Assembly (NCBI GenBank): GCA_003576705.1 | Contig: QOZS01000051.1 | Location: forward strand, 1-40,684 | Origin: Desertibaculum subflavum | Lineage (GTDB): Bacteria > Pseudomonadota > Alphaproteobacteria > Ferrovibrionales > Ferrovibrionaceae | Direction: 5' to 3' | Length of the DNA stretch: 40,684 nucleotides | In this document: in pieces, positions 16,784-23,771 of the stretch | Layout: every line of letters starts with the position of its first letter | Position numbering within the stretch: position 1 is the first letter of the stretch | Notes under the pieces: model-generated | Told to the model about the DNA's origin: nothing | Databases searched by the model: none | The model's input: the letters and a program-made list of their open reading frames with translations, nothing else | Position numbers and translations under genes: made by a program

Positions 16784-18090
16784 GACAAGACCCGCACGCT
16801 GGTGACCTCAATCGGCTTCACACCGGCCGCCGGGCAGCCCGCATTGTTGAAGTACGAGTTGCCGATGAAGGTTATCGTCCGCGCGATCAGGCGGGTGCAG
16901 TTCGAGGCGGAGGAGCTGTTGTTGCCGTTCCACTCCGAGGGCTGGGCGGGCGTGTAGATGGCACCCGTGAGCGTCATCGCCGAACCGCCGTTCAGCTTGT
17001 TCGCCTGGGTGTTGGTCGCGCGACGATCCTGATAGAACAGCACGCCGACGAAGTGCTCGTTCGGGTCGGACGGTGCGGCCAGCTGCACATCGGCGCCACC
17101 ATTGATGCGCACGCGGCCGATTTTGCTCATGTTGCTGCTCTTCGTGGTAAGCACGAAGGTCACGCCGTCATCGCCGTTGCAGTTGCAGCGCACCACCGAC
17201 TGCGCATTCATCGTCACGTCGCCGTCGACGATGTAGTAGGTCCCAGGCATCAGCGTGATGTTGGCGTTGGCGCCGAACGTGATGCCGCCGCAATAGACGC
17301 CTGGACTGATCGTGGTCGTCTCGTTGGCATAGCTCTGGTTGTTGAAGTCGCAACTGCCGAAGGCGGGGATGCTCAGCGCGGAATAGGGATCGGCCAGCGT
17401 CCAGACGTTGTCGAGGATGCCGCCGGGCAGCGTGATGGCGGCGGAACCGCCGGTATCGACTCCGCCGCGCGACCAGAGCGACGCCGCACTCAGGCTGGCG
17501 CTGCCGGAAACCGCGATCGCAACGGCGTTGTTCGAGTTCGCGGCCAACGTGCAGTTCGGCATGTCGACGAAGGTGCTGCCCTGGATGTCGAGCGCCTTGG
17601 TCAGGCTCGAATCGAGCGCCAGCACGCAGGCATCGCCGGAAATTTGCACGCCGGCAGAGGCTTCGACACTGACCGTCACGTTCTCTTCCAGGAAAATCGC
17701 CGAGAAGAGTCGCGGCACGGATTTTTGCAGTTGCACCCGAACTGTGCCGCTGCCGCCCGACGTATTCGGGGTCACCGAGATCGTCGAACCGTCGCCCGCG
17801 ACGAATCCGTTCTTGGCCGCCTGCGCCGTCGCCGCCGCCGTGATGCTCGCTTCGTTGCTGCGGGCGAGTTCAAATGCGCCCGCGACCGCGCTGGCATCGG
17901 CGGCGACCTGCAGATTTCGCTTTTCCAGGTACCACATGCCGACCTCTACGCCGATGCCGGCGGACCCGACCAGGGCCGGCAGCGCCAGCGCCATGCCCAC
18001 GGCGCCGATTCCCCGCTGGTCGCCGGCCAGCGCGATGAGAAGACGCCGAATGCGGGTGGAGGAGTGCGAGAGTGTTTTGAGCATGCTCAT
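16780..18090 (-). CDS. TadG-like exported protein
   Basis: First gene of the pilus-assembly-type operon, 436 residues. The N-terminus carries GDQRGIGAVGMALALPALVGSAGIGVEVGMWYLEKRNLQVAADASAVAGAFEL, the TadG signature with a single membrane helix and the DAxA motif. The large extracytoplasmic region is Ser/Thr/Asn-rich with repeated beta strands (VDMPNCTLAANSNNAVAIAVSG and similar), suggesting a beta-helix. Cysteines are present in pairs. It lacks an obvious von Willebrand MIDAS motif, unlike some TadG proteins. Its stop overlaps the next start as ATGA. An AT-rich region lies upstream with no promoter I can define confidently. Confidence 0.85.
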   Translation of the reverse strand: MSMLKTLSHSSTRIRRLLIALAGDQRGIGAVGMALALPALVGSAGIGVEVGMWYLEKRNLQVAADASAVAGAFELARSNEASITAAATAQAAKNGFVAGDGSTISVTPNTSGGSGTVRVQLQKSVPRLFSAIFLEENVTVSVEASAGVQISGDACVLALDSSLTKALDIQGSTFVDMPNCTLAANSNNAVAIAVSGSASLSAASLWSRGGVDTGGSAAITLPGGILDNVWTLADPYSALSIPAFGSCDFNNQSYANETTTISPGVYCGGITFGANANITLMPGTYYIVDGDVTMNAQSVVRCNCNGDDGVTFVLTTKSSNMSKIGRVRINGGADVQLAAPSDPNEHFVGVLFYQDRRATNTQANKLNGGSAMTLTGAIYTPAQPSEWNGNNSSSASNCTRLIARTITFIGNSYFNNAGCPAAGVKPIEVTSVRVLS

Positions 18091-18345
18091 GCCCAGTCCT
18101 GTATGAAAATGTCTGTCGCACCCAAAATTTGTGTTTGGATCTCTTTATAAACAGTTACTTATACAAGCAATTTTACCAATTTCGCCCACCACCTAAAATA
18201 GAAAATCAGTATACATATGATTTCCTTGTGTTGATTGCGTATTTATGGCGCCACGACGATTACAACTGGGCGGAACATAACCAATAAATCGGCATTAATT
18301 ATTGAGAATTCCAGCGGAGACGAATATTTTTTTGTGGGAATTACA
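18091..18345. other. AT-rich upstream region of the Tad-like operon
   Basis: This 255-bp gap is AT-rich for most of its length, unlike the flanking genes. It should hold the promoter of the Tad-like operon (read leftward), but no -24/-12 element and no well-spaced -35/-10 pair was found. No gene and no clear terminator for the hydratase gene are visible. Confidence 0.4.
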
Positions 18346-19179
18346 TCATTCTTCTTGGGTCGCCACGTGACCCTGTCCGGCGCGCTCCCCGGCCGCTATG
18401 TCGAGATCCACCTTCCCCAGCACCCCGAAATCCGCACCGATCGTCTCGCCGGGCTTGGCCAGGTAGATGTCGATCGCGGTGCCGGTGGAGATGTACTCGC
18501 CCGCCCGCAAGGTCTGGCCGGTTTCGTTCAGCGTGTTGGCGAGCCAGAGCACCGCGTTGAGCGGATGGTCGAGCACGTTGCGCCCGGCGCCTTCGCGCAC
18601 CACCGCGCCGTCGACGCTCAAGGTCACCTTGTGCGCCGCGAGGTCCAGGCCGCGCCAGTCTTCGGTCTCGCGCCCCTGGACCCAGTGGCCGTGGCTGCCC
18701 TGGTCGGCGATCACCGACAGCACGCCGACCTTGGTCCACTCGGCATAGCGGCTGTCCACCACCTCGATCGCCGGCAGCGCGGTGAGGATCGCCCCTTGCA
18801 CCTCGTCGAACGTCCAGGGCTTCCCGCGCGGCGTCAGGTCGCGGCCCATGCGGAAGGCGAACTCCGCCTCGATCACCCGCATGCGGCTCTCCGCCGGCGA
18901 AAGCTTCGCGGGCGAGCCTTGCGCCAGTTTGTCGATCAGCCGGCCGTAGAACGGATGGTCGGTGTTGAGCAGCTTGCGCGCGCCCGCGCCGGTGGCGCCG
19001 ACCTTGTAGCCGATGGTGCGGCCGCCGAGCTGTCGGCAGAGCCGGGCCACATGCTCGGCCTGAATCGCGTAAGCCGCGGTCTCGTCGGCGGGGCGGCAAT
19101 CCTCCGGCAGGCCGGCGAGCGGCGCCCGCTCCAGGCGTGCCTTGAGCAGGAGGTCCGAGGCCTTGTCGGCGATGTTCAT
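18346..19179 (-). CDS. 2-keto-4-pentenoate hydratase-type enzyme (FAH family)
   Basis: Member of the MhpD/HpcG/fumarylacetoacetase family, 277 residues. These are divalent-metal enzymes that hydrate or decarboxylate 2-oxo-pent-4-enoate-type acids in aromatic degradation. GYKVGATGAGARKLL near residue 60 and the E-x-E metal motif in VIEAEFAFRMGRDL near residue 105 are visible, as are EVVDSRY and the SHG...GRETEDW region. The C-terminal EYISTGTAIDIYLAKPGETIGADFG fits the family. ATG 19179 overlaps the stop of the EF-G-like gene as ATGA, so it is translationally coupled to a translation-factor paralogue. No other meta-cleavage pathway gene is near, so the true substrate is uncertain. Confidence 0.85.
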   Translation of the reverse strand: MNIADKASDLLLKARLERAPLAGLPEDCRPADETAAYAIQAEHVARLCRQLGGRTIGYKVGATGAGARKLLNTDHPFYGRLIDKLAQGSPAKLSPAESRMRVIEAEFAFRMGRDLTPRGKPWTFDEVQGAILTALPAIEVVDSRYAEWTKVGVLSVIADQGSHGHWVQGRETEDWRGLDLAAHKVTLSVDGAVVREGAGRNVLDHPLNAVLWLANTLNETGQTLRAGEYISTGTAIDIYLAKPGETIGADFGVLGKVDLDIAAGERAGQGHVATQEE

Positions 19180-21215
19180 TCGGCGGCCCGGCCCTGCTTG
19201 TGCTGCGCCAGCACGTTGTCGGCGAGGCGCCCGGTCAGCTCCTGCAGGTGGTCGAAGCTCCAGGTATAGGTGCCGACGCCCTGGGTCAGCGAGCGCAGCT
19301 CGACGATCAGGTCGTGCATCTCCGATTGCGGCAGATGGGCGGTGACCACGTCCCAGCCGGTCCAGCCGGGCCGGGCGTCGAAGCCCAGAATCTGCCCGCG
19401 CCGGCCGCTGATGATCTGGTTCGCCTTCGATGTGTGCTCGTTCGGCACCGCCACCTCGACCTTGCAGATCGGCTCCAGCAGCACCGGCTCGCATTTCGGC
19501 ATGCCCTCGGTCATGGCGATGCGCGCCGCCGTCTTGAAGGCGAGCTCGGATGAATCGACCGCATGGTACTGCCCGTCGAACAGGGCGACATAGACGTCGA
19601 CCACCGGGAAGCCCATCGGCCCGTGGTTCAGGTAGTCGCGCACGCCTTCCTCGACCGCGGGGATGAAGTTCTTCGGCACCACGCCGCCGACGATCTTGTT
19701 GTCGAACACGAAGCCCTCGCCGCGCGGCAGCGGCTTGATCTCGATATGCACGTCGCCGAACTGGCCGTGGCCGCCGGATTGCCGCTTGTGCCGGCCGTGC
19801 TGGGTCGTGGCCTTGCGGATCGCCTCCTTGTAGGCGACATGCGGCCGGCGCGCCTTCAGGGTCAGCCCGTGCTTCGACCTCAGCCGGTCGAAGGCGACCT
19901 TGAGATGTATGTCGCCCTGGCCCGCCAGCACGAATTCATGCGTGTCGGCATGCTGCTCGAAGCGGATCGCCGGGTCTTCGTCCATCAGCTTCTGCACCGC
20001 GCCGGAGAGCTTCACCTCCTCGTTGCGGTTGGCCGCCTCCACGGCGAGCTCGAAGACCGGCGGCAAGGTCTCGGCGCGTGGCAGCTGCTTCGGCGGCTCC
20101 TTGCCGGGCGCCAAGGTGTCGCCGGTCTTGGCCTGTTCCAGGCGGCCGAACAGCACCGTCTCGCCGGCCTGGGCGGTGGCGAGTTTCTCCTGCTTGCCGG
20201 CGCGGGGCCGGAGGAGGCCCGCAACGCGCTCGCCGTTCAGCACGGCGCCGTCCTCGATCTTGCCGGCCCAGATGCGGGCGAGCGACAGCTTGCCGGAATG
20301 CGGCGTGACATAGGTCTTCAGGATCTGGGCAATTGGCGGGCCGTTCGGGTCGACGCCGATGCGGGCCGCTGCGACCGTGTGCTCCGGCACTTCGTGGCGC
20401 AGCGCCTTGATCAAGCGGCGCACGCCGTGCTCGGTCTCGGCGGAGCCGAACAGCACCGGCACGATCAGGCCTTCCTTCAGCTCCTGCGCCAGGTCCTCGA
20501 ACACGGTATCGCGCGGCGGGTCCTTCTCCTCGAGCAGGGCTTCCATCAGCCGGTCGTCGAAATCGGAGAGCTTCTCCAGCATGGCGAAGCGCGCCTCGTC
20601 GCGCCGCTCCACCGTGCCCTTGGGTATCTGGATCAGTTCCGACGGCTGGTCGTCGCGATAGACGAAGGCGCGGTCGGAGGCGAGGTCGACATAGCCGGTG
20701 ATCACGTCGCCCTCGCGGATCGGCACCTGGCGCAGCACCAGCGGCTTGGCGCTCACCTCCTGCAATGCCGGCAGCAGGTCGCGCACCGCGCCCGTCGCTT
20801 TGTCGATCTTGTTGACGAACAGGAGATGCGGGATGCCGCTCTGCTCCAGCGTCTTCATGATCGGCACCAGCATCGCCGCCTTGGCCGTATCGGGCTCGCA
20901 CACCACCACGGCGGCGTCGGCGCCGACCAGGGCGTTCTTGGTCTCCTGCAGGAACTCGATCGAGCCCGGGCAGTCGAGGAACACGAACGGATCGTCCTGG
21001 CAGTCCGCGGCGACGGCATTGATCTCGACGCTCATCTGTCGTTCGCGCGCCTCGGCCGAGGTATCGCCGACCGTGTTGCCCTCGGTGACGCGGCCCTTGC
21101 GGGCGATCGCGCCGGATGCGTGCAGGATGCTTTCCAGCAAGGTGGTCTTGCCCGCGAGATACGGGCCGACGATGGCAATGGTGCGCGGACCTCTGGGCTT
21201 GGTCTTCAGCGCCAT
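19176..21215 (-). CDS. EF-G-like translational GTPase, divergent paralogue
   Basis: Elongation-factor-G-like protein of 679 residues with the full five-domain layout. The P-loop is G17-PYLA-GKT and the base motif NKID is at 135-138. Switch I reads ARERQMSVEI instead of RERGITI, and switch II reads DCPGS (81-85) where true EF-G has DTPGH. The catalytic histidine is therefore a serine at 85. ATG 21215 was chosen over one 19 codons upstream because AGGGAGGGG lies close before it. It is not in the usual str operon (rpsL-rpsG-fusA-tuf) context; instead it precedes a hydratase gene with an ATGA overlap. The main translocase is presumably elsewhere. Its role is unknown. Confidence 0.92.
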   Translation of the reverse strand: MALKTKPRGPRTIAIVGPYLAGKTTLLESILHASGAIARKGRVTEGNTVGDTSAEARERQMSVEINAVAADCQDDPFVFLDCPGSIEFLQETKNALVGADAAVVVCEPDTAKAAMLVPIMKTLEQSGIPHLLFVNKIDKATGAVRDLLPALQEVSAKPLVLRQVPIREGDVITGYVDLASDRAFVYRDDQPSELIQIPKGTVERRDEARFAMLEKLSDFDDRLMEALLEEKDPPRDTVFEDLAQELKEGLIVPVLFGSAETEHGVRRLIKALRHEVPEHTVAAARIGVDPNGPPIAQILKTYVTPHSGKLSLARIWAGKIEDGAVLNGERVAGLLRPRAGKQEKLATAQAGETVLFGRLEQAKTGDTLAPGKEPPKQLPRAETLPPVFELAVEAANRNEEVKLSGAVQKLMDEDPAIRFEQHADTHEFVLAGQGDIHLKVAFDRLRSKHGLTLKARRPHVAYKEAIRKATTQHGRHKRQSGGHGQFGDVHIEIKPLPRGEGFVFDNKIVGGVVPKNFIPAVEEGVRDYLNHGPMGFPVVDVYVALFDGQYHAVDSSELAFKTAARIAMTEGMPKCEPVLLEPICKVEVAVPNEHTSKANQIISGRRGQILGFDARPGWTGWDVVTAHLPQSEMHDLIVELRSLTQGVGTYTWSFDHLQELTGRLADNVLAQHKQGRAAE

Positions 21216-21332
21216 GGCGCCCCTCCCTTGAGTTGGTGACGCACGTTCCCTGTGCCCCGATGGTTTCACCATCGGCGGGGGCTCGGCAAGGGGGAAGCGA
21301 TGGCGGCCGGAGACCGTCGAGGCCGCGGAGGA

Positions 21333-22100
21333 TCAGCGCGTCTGGTAAACCTCCAGCGCCTCCGGCATCTGCGCCTGCAGCTGCGCGATGCGCTGTTCGG
21401 GTCCCGGATGGGTCGACAGGAAGGTCGGCGGGCGATCGCCGCCCGCCTGCCGCATGTTCTGCCACAGCTCGACCGCGGCGCGCGGATCGTAGCCGGCCTT
21501 GGCCATCAGCGTGAGGCCCCGGCTGTCGGCCTCCAGTTCCTGATTTCGCCCGTAGGGCAGAACCAGCCCGTACTGCGCCCCGGCTCCCAGCAACCCGGCG
21601 GCCGCCTGCGGGCTGACTCCGGTCGCGGAACCCACCACCGCGCCGGCCAGCTGCACGCCGAGCTGCGTCGCCATCTCGGAATTGACGCGTTCGGTCGAGT
21701 GTTCCTCCTGAACGTGCGCGACCTCGTGGGCAAGCACGGCTGCGAGCTGCGCGTCATTCTCGGCCACCCCGAACATGCCTTCGAAGATGCCGATCTTGGC
21801 GTTCGGCAGGGCGAAAGCATTTGCCTCGTTGCCCTCGAACACCCGCACCTCCCACTTGGCCGGATCTTCGCCCGCCGCGGCCAGCAAGCGGCTCGAGATC
21901 TCCTGCGCCCTCTGTTGATAGGCGGCGTTACCCGAAGGCGCGGTTTCGCTCAGGATCTGCTGCCATGCGGGTTGCGCCATCTCGGCAACCTGCTCCTGCG
22001 GCACCAGGTTGATGCCGAGGCCAGTGGATTCCGAGCCGCAGGCCACGAGCGCCAGGGCGGCGAGGGGCGCAGCGGCAGGGCGCAGCAGGCAAGTTCGCAT
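21333..22100 (-). CDS. M48-family metalloprotease lipoprotein
   Basis: Zinc protease of 255 residues, likely involved in outer-membrane quality control like YcaL/LoiP and the N-terminal domain of BepA. A lipoprotein signal ends at the lipobox LVAC (Cys21). The zinc motif HEVAH is at residues 125-129, and the third ligand Glu is in ELEADSRG. The rest matches the M48 Ste24 fold: FALPNAKIGIFEGMF and STHPGPEQRI near the C-terminus. GGAGG precedes the ATG by eight bases. The upstream gene is leftward too, but the 63-bp gap shows no overlap. Confidence 0.92.
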   Translation of the reverse strand: MRTCLLRPAAAPLAALALVACGSESTGLGINLVPQEQVAEMAQPAWQQILSETAPSGNAAYQQRAQEISSRLLAAAGEDPAKWEVRVFEGNEANAFALPNAKIGIFEGMFGVAENDAQLAAVLAHEVAHVQEEHSTERVNSEMATQLGVQLAGAVVGSATGVSPQAAAGLLGAGAQYGLVLPYGRNQELEADSRGLTLMAKAGYDPRAAVELWQNMRQAGGDRPPTFLSTHPGPEQRIAQLQAQMPEALEVYQTR

Positions 22101-22163
22101 GGCATGGTCCTCCGGCTGCGGAACGGCGGAGCGGAAGGAAGGTTGCGCCGCGGATGCAGCGCG

Positions 22164-22511
22164 TCAGACCGAGAGGTCGATCAGGTCGCCGGATGGAATG
22201 TCGATGCGGCCGCGCCGTGCTGCCTCGCCATAGGCGGCGCGTGCTTCCGGGACGCTTGCCCGCGGCGGCGGGTCGTCGTCTTCCCGTTCGCCCGCGAACC
22301 GCAGGGCGTCCGGCGGCAGGGCGAAACGGGCAAAGCCATAACGCGGCAGCAGCACCGCCGCCCGCGAGCCGCCCTCATCCGTCGTCCCGGCAAGGGCACG
22401 GCCATAGGCCCGCTGGCCGCGCGCCAGATCGGCACGCGCCGCCCCGTCCCCCAGCGTCGCGGGGGCGACAGCGGCGGCTTGGATGCGGGCGAGGGCGGGT
22501 ACGCTGCTCAT
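22164..22511 (-). CDS. Hypothetical protein
   Basis: Uncharacterised protein of 115 residues, not recognised. It is Ala/Arg-rich with no signal peptide or membrane segment. The middle contains an LLPRYGFARFALPPDAL segment, and the C-terminus (RIDIPSGDLIDLSV) is the most structured-looking part. Between them is an acidic, Pro-rich linker (EREDDDPPPRAS). There is no clear ribosome binding site. It is kept because third-position GC bias and the uninterrupted frame are consistent with coding and no better frame overlaps it. It lies between the M48 protease and phaR on the same strand. Confidence 0.5.
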   Translation of the reverse strand: MSSVPALARIQAAAVAPATLGDGAARADLARGQRAYGRALAGTTDEGGSRAAVLLPRYGFARFALPPDALRFAGEREDDDPPPRASVPEARAAYGEAARRGRIDIPSGDLIDLSV

Positions 22512-22686
22512 AGGTCGAATATGGTGACCATAACCTGCCAGATATGGCCCTGGCCGATCAATATTTCGTAAAATGCTTCAAATCACCGATTGATCACCGG
22601 GGCCTTGTTTGGTCACCGCGGCTTTAACGGGCCTTCATCAAATCAAAACTGTTAACTATAGAATTGTAATCCAACCGCCGATATCG
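22512..22686. other. Upstream region of the hypothetical gene, with TCACC repeats
   Basis: This gap is more AT-rich than its neighbours. It holds ATGGTGACCAT (a perfect 11-base palindrome, 22521-22531) and three further copies of TCACCG within 100 bases. No promoter with normal spacing could be assigned and no terminator for phaR is evident. Confidence 0.35.
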
Positions 22687-23289
22687 CTACTTCTCCCGTG
22701 TCATCTGGTCCAGCTGCTTCTGGATCGCCTCCAGTTTGTCCTTGAGCGAGTCCAGGTCCTTCGACGGCTCGCCCTCCGCCGGCGGCGGCGCGCCCGGGGC
22801 GCCCGGCGCGCCGCCCTGGCCGGCGAACGGATTGAACATGCTCATGGCGCGTTGGTAGATCGCCATGTTCTGCCGCCCCATCTCCTCGAACTGCTTGAAC
22901 GGGTTCATGCCGGCGAAGGCGTCCTGCACGTAGTGCCGCATCTGCTCCTGGTTCTTGGAAAACGAGGCCATGCTGAGCTCGAGATAGCTCGGCACCAGGG
23001 CCTGCAGGCTGTCGCCGTAGAAGCCGATCAGCTGGCGCAGGAAGCTGATCGGCAGCAGGTTCTGCCCTTTGCCTTCGGCCTCGAAGATGATCTGGGTGAG
23101 CACCGTGCGGGTGATGTCTTCGCCGCTCTTCGCGTCCTCGACCACGAAGTCGAGGCCTTCCCGCACCATTTTCGCCAAATGGTCGAGCGTCACGTAGGAG
23201 GAGCTGGCGGTGTTGTACAGCCGGCGATTGGCGTATTTCTTGATCCGGATCGGCTTCTCGACCGGTTTCGCCTCGACATGCTCGCTCAC
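22687..23289 (-). CDS. phaR: Polyhydroxyalkanoate synthesis repressor PhaR
   Basis: DNA-binding repressor of 200 residues that controls granule genes by binding both DNA and polymer. The N-terminal domain has the invariant IRIKKYANRRLYNTASSSYVTL, followed by the PHA-accumulation region (FSKNQEQMRHYVQDAF). A flexible Pro/Gly/Ala linker leads to a C-terminal coiled coil (SLKDKLEAIQKQLDQM). The GTG at 23289 is the start: GGAAGG lies six bases before it and no ATG fits. It diverges from the phaC-side genes across a region with three repeated operators, consistent with autoregulation. Confidence 0.96.
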   Translation of the reverse strand: MSEHVEAKPVEKPIRIKKYANRRLYNTASSSYVTLDHLAKMVREGLDFVVEDAKSGEDITRTVLTQIIFEAEGKGQNLLPISFLRQLIGFYGDSLQALVPSYLELSMASFSKNQEQMRHYVQDAFAGMNPFKQFEEMGRQNMAIYQRAMSMFNPFAGQGGAPGAPGAPPPAEGEPSKDLDSLKDKLEAIQKQLDQMTREK

Positions 23290-23322
23290 GACCCTTCCAC
23301 CCCGCTGTTCGTTCCGACCGTC

Positions 23323-23379
23323 TTGCTGCGCAGCATAGCAGGTTTGCTGCGCAGCATAGGATCTCTTGCTGCGGCGCAA
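23323..23379. promoter_or_regulatory. Triple PhaR-type operator array
   Basis: TTGCTGCGCAGCATAG occurs at 23323-23338 and again, identically, at 23344-23359 (21 bp apart). A variant, TTGCTGCGGCGCAA, lies at 23366-23379 (22 bp further). Each centre is palindromic (GCTGCGCAGC). TATGCT -10-like boxes for leftward transcription are included in the first two copies. PhaR is known to bind TGC-rich sites; assignment to PhaR is by position and type. Confidence 0.65.
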
Positions 23380-23420
23380 GAGGAATATGTGCCGCGAGGC
23401 CCCGGCGCTATAGTCGCCGC

Positions 23421-23771
23421 ATGGCCGATCCGCCCGACCTTGACGAGCTTGCCCGGCGCTATCTCGACTTATGGCGGGAGCAGGCCCGGCTGCTCGGCGA
23501 CGACCCCGTCTTCGCCGGCCTGGTGGAAAGCCTGAGCAAGGCGGGGCGACAGGGGAGCGATGCGACAGGCAGGACCAACGGCGCAGCAAAAGCGGGCGGG
23601 ACCACGGCCGCTGACCGGGCAGCTCGCGGCGGCGAACCTGATGGCGCTGACCTCGCTCGCCGCCTTGCCGCTTGCGAGGAGCGGATCGCTCGCCTGGAAC
23701 GCGAGCTTGCAAAAGGAGGCGGCGGCACTCGCGCCCCGGCTCGCCGCCGCCGATCCCGCCAGGCTGACTGA
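23421..23771 (+). CDS. Small coiled-coil protein preceding phaC
   Basis: Predicted protein of 116 residues, acidic at first, with a helical N-terminus (DLDELARRYLDLWREQARLL). An Ala/Gly-rich linker follows, then a coiled coil (DLARRLAACEERIARLERELA) and a basic tail (RAPARRRRSRQAD). Similar small genes sit before phaC in Rhodospirillales-type genomes, as far as I recall, so a phasin-like or synthase-partner role is conceivable. It overlaps the phaC frame by about 212 bases in another frame. There is no Shine-Dalgarno sequence; a TATAGT box ends seven bases before the ATG, so translation could be leaderless. Confidence 0.6.
   Translation: MADPPDLDELARRYLDLWREQARLLGDDPVFAGLVESLSKAGRQGSDATGRTNGAAKAGGTTAADRAARGGEPDGADLARRLAACEERIARLERELAKGGGGTRAPARRRRSRQAD

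Noticed and set aside
18110..18200. A sigma-54 or sigma-70 promoter for the Tad-like operon
   Set aside because: Candidate boxes have wrong spacing (7 bases between GG and GC; poor -35/-10 intervals).
19563..21239. A 558-residue frame opposite the EF-G-like gene
   Set aside because: Composition typical of a shadow frame and no ribosome binding site.
23323..23379. CRISPR-like repeat array
   Set aside because: Only two exact copies with 5-base spacing between them, palindromic centres and a position between phaR and phaC fit operators better.
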